Assembly (NCBI GenBank): GCA_963969345.1
Contig: OZ017768.1
Location: 10,580,193 to 10,644,192 of the forward strand
Origin: Turbatrix aceti
Taxonomy: Eukaryota; Nematoda; Chromadorea; Rhabditida; Panagrolaimidae
Length of the DNA stretch: 64,000 nucleotides
Reading direction: 5' to 3'
The number at the start of each line of letters is the position of its first letter. The stretch's first letter is position 1. A program made the translations under genes and the position numbers. The notes beneath the pieces were generated by a model. That model did no database searches. It had not been told where the DNA came from and saw only the letters and a list, made by a program, of their open reading frames with translations. Below are positions 44,097 through 55,925 of the stretch, piece after piece.

Positions 44097-45689
44097 AACT
44101 GAAATGCGACTAATCATTCTCAAACTGCACACTGATGCATGTCCTGTTATACATTCTGTTTTTTTTTGTAAATTTTGTGATATAAATATTATAAATTGTT
44201 TGATTGAAGGAAACTAAATAACTGGAAAAAATAAGAAAACGTTAAAATCAGAGATGAAAAAACTTATTGTTAAAACTAATGTGAGAAATGACAAAAAAAC
44301 ATAAACATCAGAAAGGATTGCACTTATTCCATCTCTCGAACATTCGAATATGCTAACGTGCACAATGAAAAATGTCTGTGTCTAGTGATTAAGGCCAAAA
44401 CTCTGATCTATGGGGTCACAATATTTCCCGCATTTGTGGCTTTTAATGATAGTACCTGAATAGGTTGATAACAAGCGATGATTCATTGTGCAAAAGAAAT
44501 TAATCCGATTTGAAAACTTAAAATCAAAGCGGAACTGACTGTTTAATGTTTGTAAAGCCTTTAGTTTCCAATTTCCAAATTGCAACTTCTTTTGCACAAC
44601 ATCAGCAATGCAGTTAATCGTGAAAATAGGGCGAACAATTATTGATGACATGTTTGTAGCCGACGTAAATCTAAAATGTCATCAAAATATGTATTATACA
44701 TACATAGAGCCGATATATCGATCTTTGAACAACGAGAATGAATATGAAAACACAAAAAAAAGTAATACAGTAATAAAGTACATTACAATATGAAATGATA
44801 TTTTATGATTTTCTTTACAATTTTCTTTACAATAAAATGTACAAATGTACGGAAATGTACATTAAAAAAACAAATTTACTGGTTGTTTTTCTAGTAGCAT
44901 ACATAGTACATTAAAGAAAACAAATAATGCCTTTCGCCTATTACCGCCAACGCAGAAAAACACATAATAGGACAAGGACAAGGCAAGCAGATGAATCATT
45001 TATGACAAAACACTGCTAGTTCCCAAGATTGTGTAATTATTCAATCGTTGTTTATATTTTTTAGCAGTACAAAGAATGGTGAACTTCACTAACAAATAGG
45101 AATCAAGGGGCGGGATCTGTAAAAACAAGTGCTTATGCAAATTGCTTGCATACTCATTTTAGTAATGAACCCTTGTATTTTTCAACAGTCTGTGAAGGCA
45201 CGCCTCGAAGTGTTTACCCATTGTTATAATATTTTGTAAATTTTTATGAAAACATAGTTTTGTATGTGCGAATGACAGGGCATCGTTGCTTATTTTAGGA
45301 TTTAATACATACATAACCTGTCTCGCAAAAAAAATAAAAATATGCGTTTCCAGATGTAACGTTCTAGAATTTTTGTCAATGCTTCTGAACAGTGTAAAAG
45401 TAGTCCCGGAAGTAAAAGTAGTCTAGCATAACAGTTCCAATGCTTTCTATTTGTCTTATTAATTTTCCTACATTGCGGAATTGAAATTCGACATTGCGTT
45501 TCTTCCTACCTACTTACAACTAAATTTTTTAACTACATTTAAATATTGAAACCACAGAAAACGATATATGCTTGCAACCTAATGCTTGTGATTACATAAC
45601 TTTTCGTTCACGCTTAATCGAATCAAGGGGAAAATTCTTAATAAAAATCGAAGCATATTTTCTAGCCAAGTAATAATATTAAGTGCCAC

Positions 45690-45990
45690 TCTGCAAGCCG
45701 ATTTATCACCAAGCCGAGGTGGAAGGTGCGACCCTGTAAATTTACAACTTTAAATGTTTTTAACACAAATTGTAGGCACCCCTAAGGAGTTGTTAAAAAC
45801 ATTATGAAAAATGACAATTATAAAAAATTAAGTTGAAAAAAATGATTTAAATCGAGGGTGAGCTCTATCTGAATATCTTGCGCAACGCCACAAACAACAA
45901 AAAAACATGAAACTTAAAATTACTGTAACTTATCGGAAAGCAATTCCATAAAAAGTGGCTTAAAACAGTTCAAAATAGGCTTGCAAAACA
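45690..45990 (+). mobile_element. Degraded foldback element end
   Basis: Left-end sequence CCACTCTGCAAGCCGATTTA after TTAA, then 'aaatgtttttaacacaaatt' and 'gtaggcacccctaagg', the same layout as the arms at 34860. The inverted equivalent near 50580-50670 could be its other end or a separate fragment. Confidence 0.55.
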
Positions 45991-46997
45991 AAAAAGTCAG
46001 TGGTTCCATGGCAATTGTCTATGTGGTGACCGTTTGTCGTAGTTCTGCCGACATTTTTACCATTTTGAGTTTCGGTTAAATTCCTAACAGGTACAATTTT
46101 TTTTGGCATTTTATTCGTGTGACGTAAAAAGGTGCTTTGTTAAAAATAATTGTTTTTTGATATTCGTTGCGTGAATCGTTATTAATTTTTTTTTCAACAC
46201 TGTTTTGTTACTTTTAGTAATCAAATGTGATTTTTTTTGAGCGCTCAAACTGACTATGACGTCGCCAGTGGTCACAAAATGATGTATCACAAAATATTGA
46301 CAATTTTGAGGAATTCATGTTTTTTTTATTTGCATGGATCCACCATATCACCAGGATTTTTGTCACAAAATTTTCTGATGTCACAGTATTTTTTGAAGTG
46401 ACATCAACGATTGGTGAAATTCTTTAAATACGGTAGTAGCTACATACATCATTTTAGTACAACAAGAAGATTAGAAAATGTGCATTCTGCAGTAAAATAA
46501 TTACGACTGCATCTTTTTAGTATTGCAGTGTGTCATTTCAGAACACATCAAATATTATAATCTTTTCCGCTTTTGTTTGCTTATACATACTCCACCTTCA
46601 TTTTACACGAGTGATGTAATGTGATAAGTGCCAGATACTAGTGATATCCCAGCTTCTTTTATCGCACGTTTACTAAAATCGGCTTGCCGGAATGGTGACT
46701 GTGTAGTATTATAGTTCTTTTTGTTTTGCAAAAATTTCAATGGGAGTTAAAAAAATGAATGCTAACCAGCACTGTCGATATGTATATATGTATAGTATGT
46801 AATATGTATAGTATGTAATCCAGGTAGTCATTACAAATGACTACGTGGGGCATCGGTGCAATAGACTATATTTGTAACCAGATATAGTTGTAATGTGTAT
46901 GGAAATGCAGTCATTCATACAGTATCATATTCGACTCCAAATCATACTTCGTCAATTGTAATTTTGTATTCCCCTACTTTATTTGTATTTATTTGTA

Positions 46998-47037
46998 CTT
47001 ATCCTTGGAATTACATTATGTCAATTCCAAGGATAAG
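46998..47037. other. Perfect 15-bp hairpin
   Basis: CTTATCCTTGGAATT, loop of 10 bases, then AATTCCAAGGATAAG. No repeat family end or gene is next to it. Confidence 0.7.
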
Positions 47038-47819
47038 CAAAACATTAAAAAAAACGTTTTTACTATGTTTTTTGCTTTTTTTTTGCGTTTCTCTGATTCT
47101 GTTTTTTGCCCGCTTTAAAACCATTTGATGTAAATATAACATTTTACGGATTAATTTTAAAGTATTTTTAAAGTAATGAACATTATTTGTAAGGGTTGGC
47201 GTTATGACATGTTTGATGCTTTTTTCGATACTACAATAAAAAAACAGGACATACACTATGTTCTTGTTCATTTCCGCTTTTCAAGTGCTCAAAAAAGTAC
47301 GCGTATACTTCCGGGCGTGGGTACTTTTAAATCTTGTTAGGATTACGGTGGAACAACAGATCCTGTAATTTCGTTCCACTATCAAAGCATTCTTTTACTT
47401 TTTACGGAAGAGTACACTCTTCTTTTTTTCAGTACGCTTCTTTTTTTCCATTATTTTTTTGATTCAATCAAAAAGTGATGTCTCGTTTCAGTCCAGTGTA
47501 AATCTGTTCCAAATACCATAAATGCTATGTAAATATTTTTTTTATCAAAAGACTAAAGTTTGTAGGTACAGCTCGGTCAGAAATATCACATTTAATGTAC
47601 GGAAATGACGGCATTGTGAGTTATTTATTGTCACTATAATTTTTTTGTACTAATGTTACGTCAGAAATTCTTAATTTTTTCATCAGTTTGTAATTTTTTG
47701 TTAACCGCGATATTTGTTAAACTTTCTTGCATAAATGATTTCTCCTAGCTAACAAATCTTTAATTTTCAGACATAGACGTTAAAGTTTAATTACAAAAGC
47801 AACAATATTAGAATAAAAG

Positions 47820-47946
47820 TATTAGTAATTCCATATTATACATATACCCCCGCCATTACAAAGCAGTATTTGTACACAGAATAGTACCAACAGACAGCAC
47901 CACCCCCACCTCAGTCACCCCATTCCTATACACACGTAACGCAACC
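47820..47946 (+). promoter_or_regulatory. Conserved promoter of the 47.9-kb gene
   Basis: 'gtattagtaattccatatta' (TATA-like), 'gacagcaccacccccacctc', then 'gtaacgcaacc' before the ATG. Matches 19111-19240 (minus) in order and spacing. Confidence 0.6.
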
Positions 47947-48978
47947 ATGAGTTCCAGAACAAGCTGGTGTTGCTTATTTTTTATTTCATTACCAATTATT
48001 ATTGACGCTCGTACAATATGGGACGAAATCACGCTCGAGGTAAGTTAAACCATAATATTGTTCATTTTATTATTTGATGCAGTTTCGTACGGAAAATGCA
48101 GGCAATATAGGCGGCAGGTCTTTTCAAAACATTGTTTTATTGAATTTTCATTTTTAGGATTACGAATTACGAAGGGTAAAGGTGAAGCCCTATAGCAAGA
48201 ATAAACCAATTCCCGTCGGTAAGATTCTTAATTAATTCGAGTTTTTTAAAAATTAAATTTTTGCAACTCAAATTTTAGAATGTTATCAAGAAATTCATCG
48301 TGACGGATTTGATCACATTTTTAAAGTGCGTTTTGCCAACAAGGATCTGAACGAGAACGACTTTCGAGCATGTTTAATTGCCCTGCCTACTCCAGTCAAA
48401 ATTGAATATCGACAAGTCAATTTTCACAACAACTCCGTAATTTTTTTTTAAATACCAAATCAAAAATATTTTATCGAGTCCCTTTGAAAAAAATTTATGC
48501 GTACAGTACAGAAACCAACATTCCTGGGATTAGTCGATGTGTCATCCACTCCATTACGTCCGATCATTTTTTTCATAATCAGACCTTTTTTGTACCACAA
48601 TAACGTCAAATGTTATGACGCACGGATAAAAAATTCAATATACTAATGTCGTCCGATTTTTTTGCCCAGATAAATATTTTTCAGACCTTTACACGTATCC
48701 TTGCTGGCAACAACCGTAGCAGACCGCCTCTTGTATCCGAGAGAATAACAAACAGTAAGAGTCTTTGATAAAGATTACATGCAAAAAACTACATACATAT
48801 ATTATGTATTACAGAATTAGACAAGCCTCTGGATGCCGTCTGCGCGTATGCCTATCTCGTGGTGCAAAATCCATCGACCAGCGATACGCTTACCTTTAAG
48901 CTCAGCCGATTTGACGAGGACTACGCATTGTATGACGTAGATTATTCACCATGTGATGGCGGATTCATCGACTTTTAA
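47947..48978 (+). CDS. Secreted CY/CLIALP-family protein, 5 exons
   Basis: Exons 47947-48039, 48158-48218, 48279-48436, 48685-48754, 48815-48978 (TAA), 181 aa. Intron phases are 0, 1, 0, 1, as in its paralogue at 18271-19110. The signal peptide (MSSRTSWCYLFFISLPIIID) is nearly identical to the paralogue's; the mature protein probably starts at Arg-Thr-Ile-Trp. Exon 2 'DYELRRVKVKPYSKNKPIPV' is basic. Conserved landmarks: Glu52-Cys53-Tyr54, Ala82-Cys83-Leu-Ile-Ala-Leu-Pro, 'LAGNNRSRPP', Cys137 in 'AVCAYAYLVV', 'DTLTFKLSRF' and Cys174. The C terminus has an extra Gly-Gly-Phe-Ile-Asp-Phe compared with its paralogue. No known domain is recognised. Two disulfides and an extracellular site are inferred. 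Confidence 0.87.
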
Positions 48979-48979
48979 A

Positions 48980-49487
48980 GCTAATGAAAGAAAAAGCATA
49001 ATTTCATACCCAGCTCCTTGCATTTTTGTTTGTGAACTTGGCAACAGAACATACAAGTTGTATGAATTGTCTTTTTTTATGAATATGTTTTTGTTGTTGT
49101 CTAGTACAGTAAAACATAAATTTTTTTTTTTAAAATCCCCTTTTGTATCAGATTGCATTATCATGTGCTAAAAAATAAAATAATCATAAAAGTTCGGTTA
49201 CAGAAATACGTAACCTAATTGTTCCCGCACTAATTTTTTTTGCAATTGTGAAGAGTGTTATGTATTTGTTGACCGTTTCGGGCATTCACATCTTTAGCAT
49301 TTTTTGGCATTGGGCACAATGTAATATTTTTTTAAATTTACAATCTATAAAGTAAAGTGTGTGAAACGAAACGCCGTTTTTAAGATGTAGTCTGCATGAA
49401 AATTACCGCAATGCGCACAAGAAAGTAAACTTTTTCATATGTTCAATTATGTAATTTTGTTTATGTATCGTAAAAACTTTTATTTAA
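48980..49487. other. 3' region of the 47.9-kb gene, no further gene
   Basis: 'aaaaaataaaataatcataa' near 49173 could hold the polyadenylation signal. Frames on both strands at 48946-49171 lie over the last exon and 3' UTR and are shadows. Confidence 0.4.
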
Positions 49488-49562
49488 TTTTTTTCACTAT
49501 TATTCAGTGGTTAGTTATCATTACACCAGATGTTAGGAGGCACAATTATGTCCACGTAAGCG
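49488..49562 (-). mobile_element. 5'-truncated RTE-like LINE end
   Basis: Minus copy 'ttcagtggttagttatcatt' to 'atgtccacgtaagcgtct', with a T-rich tail on its left. Confidence 0.7.
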
Positions 49563-49574
49563 TCTATGTAGTAT

Positions 49575-49720
49575 GCATTCTTTATTTTTATTTATTTATT
49601 TACTGTCCTTCAATGGTTAGCATTTTTTTAGCATCTACAGTTGTTTGTTTTGTGTATTTACGTAATTATACCTCTGGATGTCGGCGCAAACTTCGGAGTC
49701 GACCGACTGTGTTTTTTTTG
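49575..49720 (-). repeat. SINE-like repeat, minus-strand copy
   Basis: On the minus strand: 'gactccgaagtttgcgccga', 'catccagaggta', then 'gctaaccattgaaggacagt' and (AAAT)n. Same family as 13684-13815. Confidence 0.6.
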
Positions 49721-49739
49721 GTATATATGGTTTAGGACA

Positions 49740-50499
49740 ATATTTTTTCAGTGTATGGAACTTCTATTCACTCAGATCAAATTTTTATTCATTTGACAGT
49801 CCGTAAATTCTAATGAGTTCTTACTGCATATCGCGTCCGTTGAAAATCCTTGACATTATATTTATTTTTTGACATTTTATTCTTACATTTTTCGAGTTAT
49901 AACGCTTAGGTCTACAAAAATTTGTATCCCCTGAAGTAAGCGAACAAGAAAAAATGATACTACTATTTCTTTACATGGCAGTAAAGAAAGAGTTCTGCCA
50001 GGTAAAAAATTTTATAAACGTTAAAAATGTATCCGAGTAACAATAAATTAAATTGCAATTATGTATGTACATATATCTGTAGGCTGACATAAATGTACCT
50101 CTATCTTTCTAGGAGAAGCTGTGTTCTTTTCACTTTTCAGCAATATAAATCAAGATAACACATTCCAAAACAGAATCTAGTTTTTTGTTGTCAAGGTTCA
50201 TAAAACTAATAATCCGATAAAAAACCAAAGAGTATAAATTGACGGCAAGCAACAACAAAGACAACAGACGGCTTTGCATGAATGCCCTTACCGTAATTGC
50301 CAGGACCAGAAGTTCTAGAAAAAAATTGCTTTAATTGTGAACGAATTTTTTGCGATGTGGTCGAACACAATTTGCTTTGTAAACACCGTGTTGTCGTTTT
50401 TTATGATAGGTTTTTTATGAGTACGTCAACCGATTCCTCGTGCAAAAATACAAAAAATACAATTAAATTCAGATTTTTGATTCTTAAAAGAATTTAGTT
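49740..50499. other. Intergenic, no gene seen
   Basis: A 66-codon frame at 50297 contains a Cys-x2-Cys and a His-x3-Cys, but it is too short and isolated to call. Confidence 0.4.
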
Positions 50500-51640
50500 G
50501 TAAAATAAAAACAAAAAAAAACGTTTTAGAAGCCAGATATTCAGAATCCGGTATCAGAAAAATGTTTCGTAATTTTTTTAACAATCCCTTAAGGGTGCCT
50601 ACAACTTTGGTTAAAAACATTTGAAGTTGTTTTTCGCTGGTACAAAATCGGCCCGCAGACTCCCTCATAAAAATGGCCGCAGCAAACTTGAATTTAACAT
50701 GACCCAAGCTTGATTTCGATTTCTCCGTGAATGGTGTGATAAACACAGGCAAAAAAATTTACTGGTAGTCGAACGATTACTTCGGTAAACATTTTACCTC
50801 GGTAGTCGAAGTTTTACCGCAGTAGTCGAAATCGATATTGTTGTTTCGCCCTTTTCCGTTTTTTGATCCTCGTTTCCACATTTTCTTCATTATTTTACCA
50901 ATGAACACAAAAAAATTTACCAATACAGAATCCAATGAAAAAAGCCGGGTCTTCACGTTGACCATCTTCTTTCGTTTTTTGGCGACGGGCTCAGCGCCGT
51001 CAACGAGCAAATCATCAAGATCGAAGATGAATAGAATTACTTCGGTAATATACTAGGGTGTTTATCAAAAAAATTTTGAGCCTAAACCAATACGTTCAAA
51101 AAAAAATACCCTGACGTCAATTTTTGTTTTTTATGCCCTATCTCACTTGAGTATTCTGCTTTTTCGGGTTATTTATCTGACAATATTGTGCACCGCCACA
51201 TGTATTAAAAAAACGTGAAAATTTCAAACGCCGTTACACTGTGCAAAATTACCCGATAAAATGTGCAAGGGGCTTAAAGTAATATGTATTTGGGACATGA
51301 TAAGCCTATCAAAGTGTCCGTGAGCATAAAAAACAAAAATTGGCTTCAGAAACTTTTCTAAACATGAATACTTTTAATCGCGCGCACGCCCATTTTTTGT
51401 CGTTTGAAACGAAAAAGAAGGCTCTCTAGAATGCCTATCATAAAACCCCTTTGATCACGACTTTACGGAAAGCGTATTTATTTCGTCAAAAACTTTTCAG
51501 AAGTCAAATCCACAAAATCCCGATTTTTTTTAAATCTGTGTATTGCGGATTTAGACCTCCATAAGAATGGGGAACAATTTTTACTCAAAAATTCGAAGTT
51601 GTGAAAAAGCCATGCCGAATGCCCCTCCCAATTAGCTTTA
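50500..51640 (+). mobile_element. Degraded pieces of a TTAA-type foldback element
   Basis: 50520-50670 matches the right end of 34860-36879 ('agaatccggtatcagaaaaa', 'aaaatcggcccgcagactcc'). 51060-51450 matches its centre: 'gacgtcaatttttgtttttt' and, inverted, 'aacaaaaattggcttcag', with 'gtccgtgagcata' and 'gcgcgcacgccc'. The pieces are separated and diverged, so the copy is old or two copies overlap. Confidence 0.55.
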
Positions 51641-51654
51641 CTATTTAGAAACTT

Positions 51655-51832
51655 TTACCTATCTCCTCCGAACTTCTCCTCAAGGACATCGAGGACGATT
51701 TCGAGCTCTCCTCCACTTTACGCTGGGTCGATTCGCTCAACTCGGTGTTCAACAAGACGAAAACCAGACCACAGCAACGATGGGAAGAAGAAATCGCGCC
51801 CAAAACGAATCGAGACATTTACACCTACGAGA
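51655..51832 (+). mobile_element. LINE 3' fragment with deletion
   Basis: 'acttctcctcaaggacatcg' then 'gaggacgatttcgagctctc' jumping to 'acgctgggtcgattcgctca', as in the deleted element at 20226-20875, and ending at 'gacatttacacctac' without the tail. It shares the same internal junction, so both derive from one deleted source. Confidence 0.75.
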
Positions 51833-51839
51833 CATTTTG

Positions 51840-53329
51840 TATTACGTGACAACGTAGACAAAGATCATGTTTTGACTATTTCTTTTGTGACCATAAATCT
51901 CAGATCCGATTTACACCACGTGTCAAAACAAAAATGTGTAAAAGAATTTCCAGTATGACTGGTCGTGCCGTTAGCACAAGTCTGTGTAAGTAACATGTTA
52001 ATTTTTTTTTAATTTAAAAAGATTGTACAACACGATTTTAATCTTTGATACCAAGCGTGTACAATGCCTTTTTTCACAATAAAGCTAAAAAATTATAAAA
52101 ACACCAAAACATGAAATTCATCTGTAGGAGTAGTTACACATCTGATGAAATACTTTTTTTATTTCTTATTATAAATTCATTATTTTTAAACACTTGTGGA
52201 AAAAACTGCAGGAAAATTTTTTGTGTTTAAAAGTATCAAACCGAATGCTACAAAATATCTCTTATCGCAAACAAACAAACATCTGCAGAGAGATGGCATT
52301 AACTATATACCATTATAATATCACACCTACGTAGCACGTGATACTGTGCTTTTTACTACAATATTTACTAGCATGTGTCGTTGTTTGAAGCTTTATCGGT
52401 TACTTTTGGACAATAAATTAAAATATCTTTGCGATTATAATAAAATTCTAGAACTGCCCGTAATCACTCATTGCATTTGCAGGTTTTTTTTGAAGATTTT
52501 GGCACGTAAAAAATTAAAGATTCTATACGCAATAATTTTATGTTAACCTTTTTCCTTAACGTTGCCCTGTTCATTTAGTAAGACAAAGGACAAGAACGCA
52601 ACTGCGCAATCTGTCATAAACCCATAATAATCCACTGTCAAAGCGAATGGTAATAAGCAGAATGACGGCATAGTACTACCTCGCCTACACTTTGTTGTAA
52701 AAAAACACCTCGCATGCTAACACTTTTTCTATAAAGTGCATATTTACGTAACACTTCCTGATAAGGCTGCGTCAAATTGCAGGTAAAAGCATCACCATAA
52801 TAAGTGGTCATACTTGCGTAGTCAGGTTTCAGCACTGTCCTACTTTTATAGCCAACGCAGCCGCTAAGTTCCGAAACTGTTCATTGATCAATTACCTAAT
52901 GTAAGCAATAAAATATTTAGTCTGCAATCACGAAATTTTTCGACATTTATGTTTTTTGTATAGATTTTTTTATCATTTATTTGCACAATAATTTGTCGCT
53001 GCGCGTCGTCGACCTCTAGGCTACTTTATTGTTAATTGAAAGTGCTAAATCCGTCATTATTCTTATACTTGTAAACAAGCGCCACATTCTTTGTGCTTAC
53101 AAACATCATTCTGGGAAAGATATGGCAGCTGATCTGTGAAAAAAATTGTCAAATAAATATACTTAAGCTACAGTATAAAAATATTTTATGTCTATGTTCA
53201 ATAGGAAACCAAAAAAATACAACCTTTAGTCAAAAAATAATTGCAATATTGCAAGCTGTCCGAATGTCTCAAAATTTGAAAACTTGATAGATCATTGCAA
53301 ATTAATTATTACATCTGAAAACATTAATA
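51840..53329. other. Intergenic with a conserved block
   Basis: No gene seen. 52590-52800 is the inverted counterpart of 12600-12860: 'aaacccataataatccactg', 'tactacctcgcctac' and 'cacttcctgataaggctgcg'. Confidence 0.5.
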
Positions 53330-53787
53330 CAGGGGTTTCTGAAGACGGCGGATCCAATGACGTACTCAGAATTTTTATTGAGTAACGGATATTATTGATT
53401 TTTTGAAATCATAAATTTTCAAACCGCAATAATATTCGCATCTCAAACTTAAGCGGTAATTTGATAATCCTATCTTTTCCCCCGTTGTTTTTTGCATCAG
53501 AAAATGAGAAAAAAATAACGTGCCCAAAGTTGCCATAAATTTTAACTTATGCTCCCGGCTCGGTGAAAAACGCCCACCGAAGCCCTGCACGCAACGTGCG
53601 CAGTGCTGCTGCACACTCATATTGTCCGTTACTTTTTAGCCACATGCCTAATTTATTACAAAAACGGTTTTAATGCCATTGTGAAGTTATACAGTCTGAT
53701 GTGAAGGTGTATAGTAGTTTCTTTTTCCGAACTCCACCTGTAAAATGCCTGAGGCTAAATCGGCTCGCAGAGTGGCTTTTTTTTCGT
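53330..53787. mobile_element. Half copy of the 4018-type foldback element
   Basis: 'ggatccaatgacgtactcag' through 'aagcggtaatttgataatcc', 'gctcc.ggctcggtg' and 'cctgaggctaaatcggctcg', ending CAGAGTGG. It corresponds to one arm of 4018-5657 with the end sequence attached. The outer TTAA is not preserved. Confidence 0.65.
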
Positions 53788-53939
53788 GAGAAATCCGAAA
53801 AATGATGTCACTTTTTTGTCAAACTGTCTGAATTATAACTATTTCCTGTGAGCGAAAGGCGTGGATGCATATGGGTATACGTGTATGTGAATTCCAAATA
53901 TAGCTCAACAAGTTAATAAAAGCTCATCATCATTGCAAC

Positions 53940-54509
53940 CCCCTCACCGCAGGGCATGCCATGCATACGTTCACTGTTTTTTTGCATCCATCAGCGCAGG
54001 GGTACCAAAGCTCTGGCGTAATTGTAAAATTAACATTGTTAGTCCATGAAGGCCATAAACTACAATAATTGTTTATGCTACGCATGACTTGAAACCCTAC
54101 GTTTTCTGCAACAATTTTTTTTTCAGATCAACCATGGTTATTCGCAACACAAATGACGTTTGGAATTTCAGCGAATAACTGGATTCTGTCTTTATTGTTT
54201 CTTTTTCAAACAAATCAGACATTAATCAGATAATTCAGTCGTAAACCCTCTTCCTACCCCTTCGAACACCACCAGGTTCGTGAGAAAAAATAGTAGGGCG
54301 TCAGGACCCCCGAAGGTTAAAAAATATACGACGTCATGGTCTTTGTGTGATTTCACATCTTCGGCGCTTTGAACGGTAGGAAAGTAAAATTTGTTTTTCT
54401 GAAACGATAATAAACAATTAGACTTCCTTGAATTTAAACCTCCGAGCAGATGCTTAAAGGATTATCAAGGTACTTTACTAACTGGGCGTTACGTGTTTTT
54501 GTCAAAACT
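53940..54509. other. Upstream DNA conserved with the 10-kb region
   Basis: 53998-54120 holds 'ggtaccaaagctctggcgta', 'ttaacattgttag', 'aaactacaataattgttt' and 'gacttgaaaccctacg', the complement of 10262-10440. No shared open frame. 'tttcagcgaataact' at about 54165 also matches the left side. Confidence 0.55.
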
Positions 54510-54690
54510 CTTGTTTTCACCGTATGCCACCTCAATCCTTATCTGTCTCGCTCTTCTCAATAAACTCTAGCCAGAAAAAAACCCCAGAAACTCCGCCTTG
54601 CTTCAGGTAGTTTATATGTAAGACAAAAAGAAAGAATATGGGCAGCGAAGCGTGCACCTTACACCTTGAGCAATTGCTTTGGGATGACTG
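54510..54690 (+). promoter_or_regulatory. Conserved promoter of the 54.8-kb gene
   Basis: 'gttttcaccgtatgccacct', 'cagaaactccgccttg', 'caggtagtttatatg' (TATA-like), 'gaaagaatatggg' and 'gcgtgcacctt', in the same order as 9835-10020 on the minus strand. 'ttgtttaag' just before the ATG might end a 5' UTR intron. Confidence 0.6.
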
Positions 54691-54775
54691 TTTAGCAAAT
54701 TGCTATACTTGTTCCTCAACGCGGTTGTTTTTACATATTAATTTAAACTGACTGCTATTGTTTAAGATCAAAACT

Positions 54776-55621
54776 ATGCAGCATACGACATCTCATGTAT
54801 TTTTGTTTTCTCTAATTTCATTATTTGCCTTGACCTGTTCGACGCCGATTTCATACGATTCTAATCACAACATCGCGTCTTTGCCATCAGAACTCAAGCC
54901 GGACGAAAACATACTAACACCAGTTGCGGCATCAAAACGAGAAGCAAAACTTGCAAAGCTCAATCAGGAGTGGCAACTGATGAGTGAGGAAGAAATGGTA
55001 AGTTTTATTTATGCAATTTATTTGCGTCACATTATTTTCCTTCATACAAAAAGGTATAACAATGTAATTCCATTTTATGTCACGGAATTTCTTATCGTGA
55101 TAATAGAAAATAATTTCACCGTGCGTATTGTTTTCGAAAAAATCCTACATCATTTGCGCACATATTGTATACTACGATAGAAACAATAAAGTATATTTCT
55201 TATCCTCTGATAGAAAACAAAATCCCATAAATAAGTGAATAACAAAGAAAAAAATTGCTGCAACTCACTTTTTTCTGATAATGATTATACGTAAATGCGC
55301 GCCACGCAATGCCCTCATGGTTTTTTTCTGACTTTTTTGGCGCATCTACCGTATAACCGACCCCTGTCATTATTATTTTTACGCAACTATGATAAATGAT
55401 CAAGTTCATAAAACTTATACCGTAACCTTACGCTTGATATAAATTTTCAGGATTACTACGAAGATTTGATAATGAAAGTTCACCTAAAGCATGGCCATCG
55501 TGTTAGCAAGACTAAACCATCTTCGAGAGGCACCGACGACACTGACGACTATGCTGATGTTGATTACATTGAAAAAAAGCATACTTCCAGTTTTAAGTCC
55601 CACAAACATCGAAGGAGTTGA
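54776..55621 (+). CDS. Secreted DYYED-family peptide precursor, 2 exons
   Basis: Exon 1 54776-54997, exon 2 55451-55621 (TGA), 130 aa; intron phase 0 between Met74 and Asp75, donor GTAAGT, acceptor TTTCAG. The signal peptide is residues 1-21 (MQHTTSHVFLFSLISLFALT). 'PVAASKREAKLAKLNQEWQL' is shared with 8890-9699; exon 2 begins DYYEDLIMKVHLKHGHR, and the acidic 'DDTDDYADVDY' and basic 'KHRRS' ends also match. The start at 54776 aligns with the paralogue; the upstream in-frame ATG at 54758 lacks a counterpart. The intron (453 bases) is longer than in the other members. Confidence 0.87.
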
Positions 55622-55925
55622 TTATTTGACAACTTAAACATATTTAATTTAAAATCTGTCAATGAACAGTAATAGCTATTATCATTTCAAATCCTATTTA
55701 TGGTGTCTTTCGTTACATGTATAACAATTCAAAAAACGTGTCTTATTATAGTATTATATTACCTTTTTTTCTTCAAACAAAATTTATTCACATAATTTCG
55801 TTTATATAATTTATTTTAAATATTGGTTTATGCATTCAAAACATTAGCTTTTCCGGGTATTTTTCTGAACGAGTCACACAAACACTCATTATTTCATTTC
55901 ATTTCATTTATGAACACATACATAT
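55622..55925. other. 3' region of the 54.8-kb gene
   Basis: AT-rich, no gene. The first bases after the stop resemble those after the paralogue's stop. Confidence 0.4.

Larger units (their letters stand above)
44100..47819. other. AT-rich intergenic with one degraded foldback end
   Basis: No gene recognised. At 45690 'ccactctgcaagccgattta' opens a degraded copy of the CTCTGCGAGCCGATTT elements and continues with 'aaatttacaactttaaatgt' to about 45990. A perfect 15-bp hairpin lies at 46998-47037. Confidence 0.5.

Noticed and set aside
50297..50497. Short frame with Cys-x2-Cys and His-x3-Cys, zinc-knuckle-like
   Set aside because: Too short, no splice partner, conserved nowhere else in the window.
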